Positions 59,356 to 64,000 of a DNA stretch of 64,000 nucleotides are shown here, in pieces. Source of the stretch: Distichodus sexfasciatus (taxonomy: Eukaryota; Chordata; Actinopteri; Characiformes; Distichodontidae). Made by a program: the position numbers and the translations under genes. The notes below the pieces were generated by a model that did no database searches, was not told where the DNA came from, and saw nothing but the letters and a program-made list of their open reading frames with translations. Each line of letters starts with the position of its first letter. The first letter of the stretch is position 1. The stretch lies in contig JAVGVS010000485.1 in NCBI GenBank assembly GCA_032718565.1, positions 184,501 to 248,500 on the forward strand, written 5' to 3'.

Positions 59356-59672
59356 CTATGTTTTTCTAACATGACTCACCATGGTGCTTTCAGATCTGGC
59401 CTTCTAATCATCCACTACCTCTAACTGGTGAGTTCACTTTTGCTCCTCCATCTGCTTCACTGAGTGTACTTAGTTGACTTTACTGGTGCAGAATGGCTGC
59501 TTGAACATCATTCAGCTGGAGCAGTGAAGAAACATTGTCTTGAAAGTTAAGACAAGTGCTCTTTAAGTGGACACGGTCCCTAAATCTCTTAACAACAGTA
59601 TAGTGGACTGATGTGTTGGTGTCTCTTCTGTTCTCTCTCTCTCTCTCTCCCCCCTCCCCCCGCCCCCCGCAG

Positions 59673-59904
59673 CACTGCCAGTAACTCAAACCGGAGCACA
59701 CCCACTTGCTCACCAGTCCTTCGCAAACGTTCCCGCTCACCCACCCCCCAGAGTCCCGAGGGAGAGAACATGGTGGAGAAGGGCTCTGACCACTCCTCCG
59801 ACAAGTCCCCTTCCACCCCCGAGCAGGTCGTCCAGCGCAACTACAACCAGTCTGTACACACTACCACCACCAACACCACCCGGAGCGGGGGCAAGAACTC
59901 CAAG
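59673..59904 (+). CDS. gramd1b: gramd1b first common coding exon
   Basis: The acceptor is CGCCCCCCGCAG/CACTGCC after a CT/C-rich tract. The donor is CCAAG/GTGAGC. The exon supplies one base to the preceding codon and then 77 codons ending in phase 0: TASNSNRSTPTCSPVLRKRS, then RSPTPQSPEGENMVEKGSD, HSSDKSPSTPEQVVQRN and a Thr-rich run before TTRSGGKNSK. From memory this parallels human GRAMD1B (TASNSNRSTPACSPILRKRS and on to SGGKNSK), with a Thr/Asn-rich insertion near the end. It is the disordered, phosphosite-rich region just N-terminal to the GRAM domain, which binds anionic lipid and accessible cholesterol at the plasma membrane. That domain is encoded past this window. All four candidate start exons join here in frame. 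Confidence 0.97.
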
Positions 59905-61050
59905 GTGAGCATCACCGTTGTCTACACAACACACTCTGGAACATAATCCACACACTTGCACACAAGAAATCTGTTCCATTCCCAGGGTAACCACCTTAAG
60001 GCTTGTCCTGGCTTGTTTTAAGGCACATACACACCTGGTACTTGTACCTGGTAAAAGCACTGAGCCAGAACTGTGACAAGCTTTAAAACAGACCTTGACG
60101 TACTCTGTCTAAAAGGTAGTATCAGGTCCAGGTTAGTGGTACTTGAGACCACTTTTTAAACAGACCATGCCTTGGTACCACACCTAACCAGACCTGAGAC
60201 CAGACCCTGGTCTGTTTGAAAGGTGATCTAAGGTTCAGTTACCAAGGTACATCTTACCAAGTACCCTTGAGCTGAACCTGAAACCATCTTGAAACCAGAC
60301 CATGTCATGCTCTGTTTGAAAGGAGGTCTTAGGTCCAGTTCAGGGTACTTAAGACCACCTTTTGAACAGACCAAGCCCTGGTACCAGGTGGTCTCTGGCC
60401 CAGTTCATAGCTAACCAGACCTGAAGTTATCTTTAAAATAGACTATACCCTGCTCTGTTTGATAGGTGGCTTTACCAAGTACCGCTAAACAGGACCTGAG
60501 ACCACCTTTAAAATTTGGTTTGAAATACAGTGTCTTGTTGCAGAATAAACTGTATAGGCACAAATTTCCTACTAGTTTGCTGATGATCACTGCGCTGAGA
60601 ATGGAACTTATTGTGACTTAGTATTATAAGATAATATTGTAGTTTATATTTACTTAACCTGAAAAATATTTTTTCCAGATCTTGTCTTAACAGTTCTTCA
60701 CAACTCAAAAAAACATCCAAAATATTACTTACATGAAATATTTTTGGGTAAAGCATTTCCTTGTGAGGTGCTTTTGTAAAACAGTGATCACTTAAATGAA
60801 TTTGAAATATAATTATACCTCACATAATGTTCCATACGACTTTCCGACAGCATGGTCATTCCACCTCATACGCAACTCGTCACATACTTCATACACCCCT
60901 CTCTTCGTCAACATGGAATGTCTTTATCACTTCTCTTTTCGGAATCACCTGAAAAGTTTCGGCTCATTCTGGGTTTGTTCCTTCTGCACAGTGTTTTTGT
61001 TTTTCGGTTTGTGTCCTGATTTTCTTTGTTCTTCTTCTCATGCATGCTAG
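59905..61050 (+). other. intron (1.1 kb)
   Basis: Interval 60050-60510 is a degenerate tandem repeat built from GACCTGAGACCACC, TTTAAAACAGACCATGCC, CTGCTCTGTTTGAAAGGTGG and CAGGTCCAGTT words, about 140-150 bp per unit. The rest (60520-61030) is unique and AT-rich. The last 80 bases form a strong pyrimidine tract before the microexon. Confidence 0.8.
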
Positions 61051-61071
61051 TCACACAAGAGACTTTCCAAA
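61051..61071 (+). CDS. gramd1b: gramd1b 21-nt microexon (SHKRLSK)
   Basis: The acceptor TGCATGCTAG/TCACAC and donor CCAAA/GTAAGC bracket seven codons, S-H-K-R-L-S-K, inserted in phase 0 after SGGKNSK. Some vertebrate GRAMD1B/Aster-B isoforms carry this same heptapeptide between KNSK and KSQSWYNV, from memory, so it is an alternatively used cassette. It adds basic and serine residues immediately before the GRAM domain. UGCAUG (an RBFOX site) and two UGC words (SRRM4-type) sit within the ten bases before the exon, which points to neural or muscle-regulated splicing. The next exon is not in the window. Confidence 0.92.
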
Positions 61072-61504
61072 GTAAGCATCACACTTTTCTGGTCTTTTCT
61101 CTCCCTCATCCATACCCCCAACCCCCATCCCCAAACCACCACTTCCCCCCTTCACTGTGGGTGTGTGTCGTTATCCGTAGTGTAGCTGGATCCCTGCCTC
61201 CTTAAACTAATCATTGCTGGGCTGCACCCTTCTAACCCATATACTCTTTATTTTTTTGCCTAACCCTGGAATATATACTGTATATATATATAAAACACCT
61301 GTAAATATACACTAGCAATATACATTCACTGGCCACTTTATTAAGAACCCACCATTGGTGTCCATTTCAACAATGTTTTTGTTAATCCTCCACCAGATCT
61401 TCATCTGTGGTCAGTTTTTGGCCATAGAAAGAGGCTTATTGACCCTCTAAATCTAGCAGTGATATTGAAATCTATTAAAACTCCAGCTTCATTGCCTTTG
61501 GCAG

Positions 61505-61690
61505 TCGGAAACGCAATGGTTAGGAAGTTCGCCCCGTGATTCCAGACCGGTACCACTGAGGTACTTTTGAGTAAGGTACCGTCTCTAGGCACGGCTCAAT
61601 GGCCGCTGACCATGTCAACTGCCTGTCCATTCTTCACAGATGGGTCAAATGCAGAGGTTGTGGTGCACTGTGTTCTGTGCTGTGTTCACT
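61505..61690 (-). mobile_element. tRNA-like SINE (family A), minus orientation
   Basis: On the plus strand it shows GGAAACGCAATGGTTAGGAA, GACCGGTACCACTGAGGTAC, GAGTAAGGTACCGTC, CACAGATGGGTCAAATGCAG and GTGGTGCACTGTG. Confidence 0.87.
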
Positions 61691-61709
61691 TGTCTTATTT
61701 ACCTCTTGC

Positions 61710-63140
61710 TAGGGATGTATTGATCTGATCTCTGATATCGATCCCATACTGGCTCAAACTAATGGATTTGACATTAATAATAATGTGCCAATTTATTACA
61801 TTAAGTTATTTATTTATATAACTTATAATTTTGATTAAATTGATCCAGATTGTTTACATTTAATTGGCAATTTAATGAATCTTTTTCTATGCTATAATTT
61901 ATTTTCTGACCCATTTGCTGCTTCCCAAAAAGGTCAACAATTGAATCTCAATCCCAGATCATTTTAGGGAAGTTAGAACCAAATTGCTGGTGTACCTTTA
62001 TGTATTTTTTGGATTTCTTTCTTTTTTAACAAAGGTAGGTGAGCAATGTGAAGCACGGTGAGAACCTATTATCAGTAGCACACCACACACACTAACATGT
62101 CAGTGCCACTGCTGTGATAAGAAAGAGCCTTCACCTAAATAATACAGGGTCAACTAGTCTCCTGGGGTCAGAAGCTCACCAGTGGTCAATAAGTCACCTC
62201 ACAATAACAGAAACTGTTATTATACTATTAAGAGTGGGTTTTCAGAATGAAGTGGCCTTCATGTGTATATTACATTTATGCAAATCTCTTGACCTCTTGA
62301 ACCACCCCAACAATTCTAGAATTAAGATCAATTTAATCGCCACAAAAATCCTTTCCTTTGGCCCAATACCATTTGTAAAAATCCTGCTCTCTGTAGCTTA
62401 CCTTGGGTCAGTGTGTCCTAATCCTGGTCCTGGAATACCCCTGAATTCTGGTCTTGTAGACTAGAGTCTAAATTCCCACTAGAATCCCGTGTAGATCTTT
62501 ATGGACCATCTGAATTTCACAATTTGACATGTATTGCATTTTGCATTTTTATGTTATATAAGTACTAAAGATGCACAAAATATTTTCTTTTAGGCCTATC
62601 ATTATTATTTAATTGTCTCGATAAAATCATTTGGCTCACCACATTATAGAGTTAGAGTTTTGTTTGATATGGTGCATTGTATTATAAAACTGCACAGTCC
62701 AGGGGTGTTCTTGGGTCAAAAGATCCTAGAATGTATTAGATTGTCTCTCTTTCTACTTCTAGTTTAAAGTTTATATTTTATATTCTATCTATAGTTTAAA
62801 GTGTATTTCTAGAAGTGAAACTGTCTACATTTTCAGCACATTTGTACTGCATGAAGCTAAAAAGAAAAAAAAAATTGAGGCTGTGTTAGCATTTACACAT
62901 CAAACTATGACAAATTTGAGTAGTTCAGGACGTCCTGAACACAACAACACAAGGCATGTATGGCTAAATTCTACACACACTATATAATCCCTAAAAACAA
63001 ATAGAAAACACCCCAAATTCTCTTAGGGCTGTGAAGGTTAAAAACTAGCATCGGATCGGTACTCTGGATTGGCCAATATCCAAAGCCCAAGTATCGGTAC
63101 CAGTGTCTGAACTGAAAAAGTTGGATTGGTGTATCCTTAG
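61710..63140. mobile_element. possible hAT-like element with diverged ends
   Basis: TAGGGATGTATTGATCTGAT at the left and AGTTGGATTGGTGTATCCTTA at the right are imperfect inverted repeats of the AGGGGTGCACCGAT type. Subterminal words are TCTGATATCGAT and AGTATCGGTACC. No target duplication was found. The two ends could instead be separate fragments. Confidence 0.4.
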
Positions 63141-63618
63141 TATCAACTCCCATTAAATTGTTGTCCATTGAATCGATATAATATTGTATTGTAAAACTTG
63201 TGATTTATACCCCTATTCACTATACAGTAATTTAGATTTTTCCCAGTCCTTCCTGTTGACGGGATTGAAAGTGTGAGTGTAAACAGGCAAAATTATGGGT
63301 TGTGATGAGGGTTGGGGGTTCACATCACGTTCACTGCTCACAGACGACACGTGAGCACTGGACACACACAAGCTCATTCACACCCAGCCACACACACACA
63401 CACACACAGAATAAATGTAGCTTGAGGATAGTTTTACATTTTCAGTGACCTCTAACTGTTATTGAATGAGTGCATGCTGGGCCACTGGGCATGTCTAAGG
63501 GCATGGGCTGACTAATGCCGACTGAAGTTCAGTGCTGTTCACCAGCAGCTGGCATCAATTAGCATTAAAATATTCTGATGTAACATGTAAACACTCAATT
63601 AAGAAAACCCATATAAAC

Positions 63619-64000
63619 TATATTGCCAAAAGTATTCACTCACCCATCGAAATAATTCAATTCAGGTGTCCCAGTCACTTCCATGGCCACAGGTGTATAA
63701 CTTAAAGCACCTAGGCAAGAGATTTTGGCCAATTTCATGCTCCCAACTTTGTGGAAACAGTTTGGGGATGGCTCCTTCCTGTTCCAACATGACTGCGCAC
63801 CAGTGCACAAAGCAAGACCTGGATGAGCGAGTTTGGTGTGGAAGAACTTGTCTGGCCTGCACCTCAACCCGACAGAACACCTTTGGGATGAATTAGAGCG
63901 GAGACTGCGAGCCAGGCCTTCTCTTCCAACATCAGTGTCTGACCTCACAAATGTGCTTCTGGAAGAATGGTCAAAAATTCCCATAAACACACTCCTAAAC
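63619..64000 (+). pseudogene. internally deleted Tc1-like transposon, cut by the window edge
   Basis: The left end TATATTGCCAAAAGTATTCA, then TCCATGGCCACAGGTGTATAA, matches a common teleost Tc1-like terminal region. After CACCTAGGCA the sequence jumps to the 3' part of the transposase. The translated end reads HLWDELERRLRARP, then LLEEWSKIPINTLLN, the usual Tc1-type C-terminus. The DNA-binding half and most of the DDE catalytic core are missing, and the reading frame is broken (for example after KARPG). The 116-codon minus-strand ORF is antisense to it. Confidence 0.88.

Larger units (their letters stand above)
47131..59672 (+). other. intron (12.5 kb)
   Basis: It holds a SINE split by an hAT element (48706-49269), a palindromic repeat region (50430-51880), a 22-bp minisatellite (52432-52603), nested hAT-like elements (54611-55684), SINE copies (52971-53077 fragment, 55936-56100, 56406-56681, 58762-58960) and a SINE3 (59020-59355). 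More GC-rich non-repetitive patches at 47590-47995, 49740-49935, 53460-53830 and 57880-58225 look like candidate regulatory DNA. A (GGT)n tract is at about 53379-53402. I see nothing in 56770-57880. Confidence 0.6.
61072..64000 (+). other. intron, continuing past the window
   Basis: It contains a family A SINE (61505-61690), hAT-like ends at 61710 and 63140, a CA tract (about 63390-63409) and a deleted Tc1-like element (63619 to the edge). I looked for the GRAM-domain exon (SQSWYNVLSP) and did not find it. Most of 61800-63040 shows nothing recognisable. Confidence 0.7.

Noticed and set aside
59737..60060. Minus-strand 107-codon ORF
   Set aside because: It is a shadow of the common gramd1b exon.
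63640..63990. Minus-strand 116-codon ORF
   Set aside because: It is antisense to the Tc1-like transposase remnant.

Overview
This is vertebrate nuclear DNA, almost certainly from a ray-finned (teleost) fish. It is AT-rich and intron-dominated, and it holds many short tRNA-derived SINEs, a 5S-rRNA-derived SINE3, non-autonomous hAT elements with 8-bp target duplications, Tc1-like fragments and long microsatellites. The mix of repeat families would suit an otophysan (characin or catfish type), but the species cannot be fixed from the sequence. There are no operons, CRISPR arrays or functional RNA genes.

The only gene I can support is the 5' half of one plus-strand gene, gramd1b (GRAMD1B/Aster-B, an ER-anchored sterol transfer protein of ER-plasma membrane contacts). 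The identification rests on the exon at 59673-59904, which encodes TASNSNRSTP..MVEKGSDHSSDKSPSTPEQ..SGGKNSK. It also rests on the 21-nt microexon at 61051-61071 (SHKRLSK) and on the short first exon at 47108-47130 (MKGFKLT). Together these reproduce the vertebrate GRAMD1B N-terminus as I remember it. The GRAM domain, VASt/ASTER domain and membrane anchor lie beyond the right edge.

Four separate candidate start exons lie on the plus strand: 5496-5626 (MASCTVNG..), 29184-29566 (MTEMLQLP..), 34781-34896 (MVQSGALS..) and 47108-47130 (MKGFKLT). All four end after the second base of a codon, and the shared exon at 59673 starts with exactly the one base needed. Two candidate internal exons, 31879-31956 (78 nt) and 34637-34648 (12 nt), keep the same phase. 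The picture is a gene with several promoters and swappable disordered N-termini in front of a common body. The MKGFKLT start has a weak context and is overlapped by the stop of a 38-codon upstream ORF (TAATG).

Layout: 1-5.3 kb is upstream sequence. 5.3-5.6 kb is a GC-rich first exon with uORFs. 5.6-29.2 kb is a repeat-rich intron with hAT elements, SINEs, three minisatellite-type arrays and a purine block. 29.2-34.9 kb is an exon cluster. 34.9-47.1 kb is intron, with a 32-bp array at 39.0-39.5 kb and a GC-rich CRE-containing patch at 42.9 kb. 47.1-59.7 kb is intron with a perfect hAT insertion, a nested hAT pair and a SINE3. 59.7-61.1 kb holds the first common exon and the microexon. 61.1-64 kb is intron ending in a deleted Tc1-like element. 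Nearly all other ORFs of 60-170 codons are chance, low-complexity or repeat-derived.
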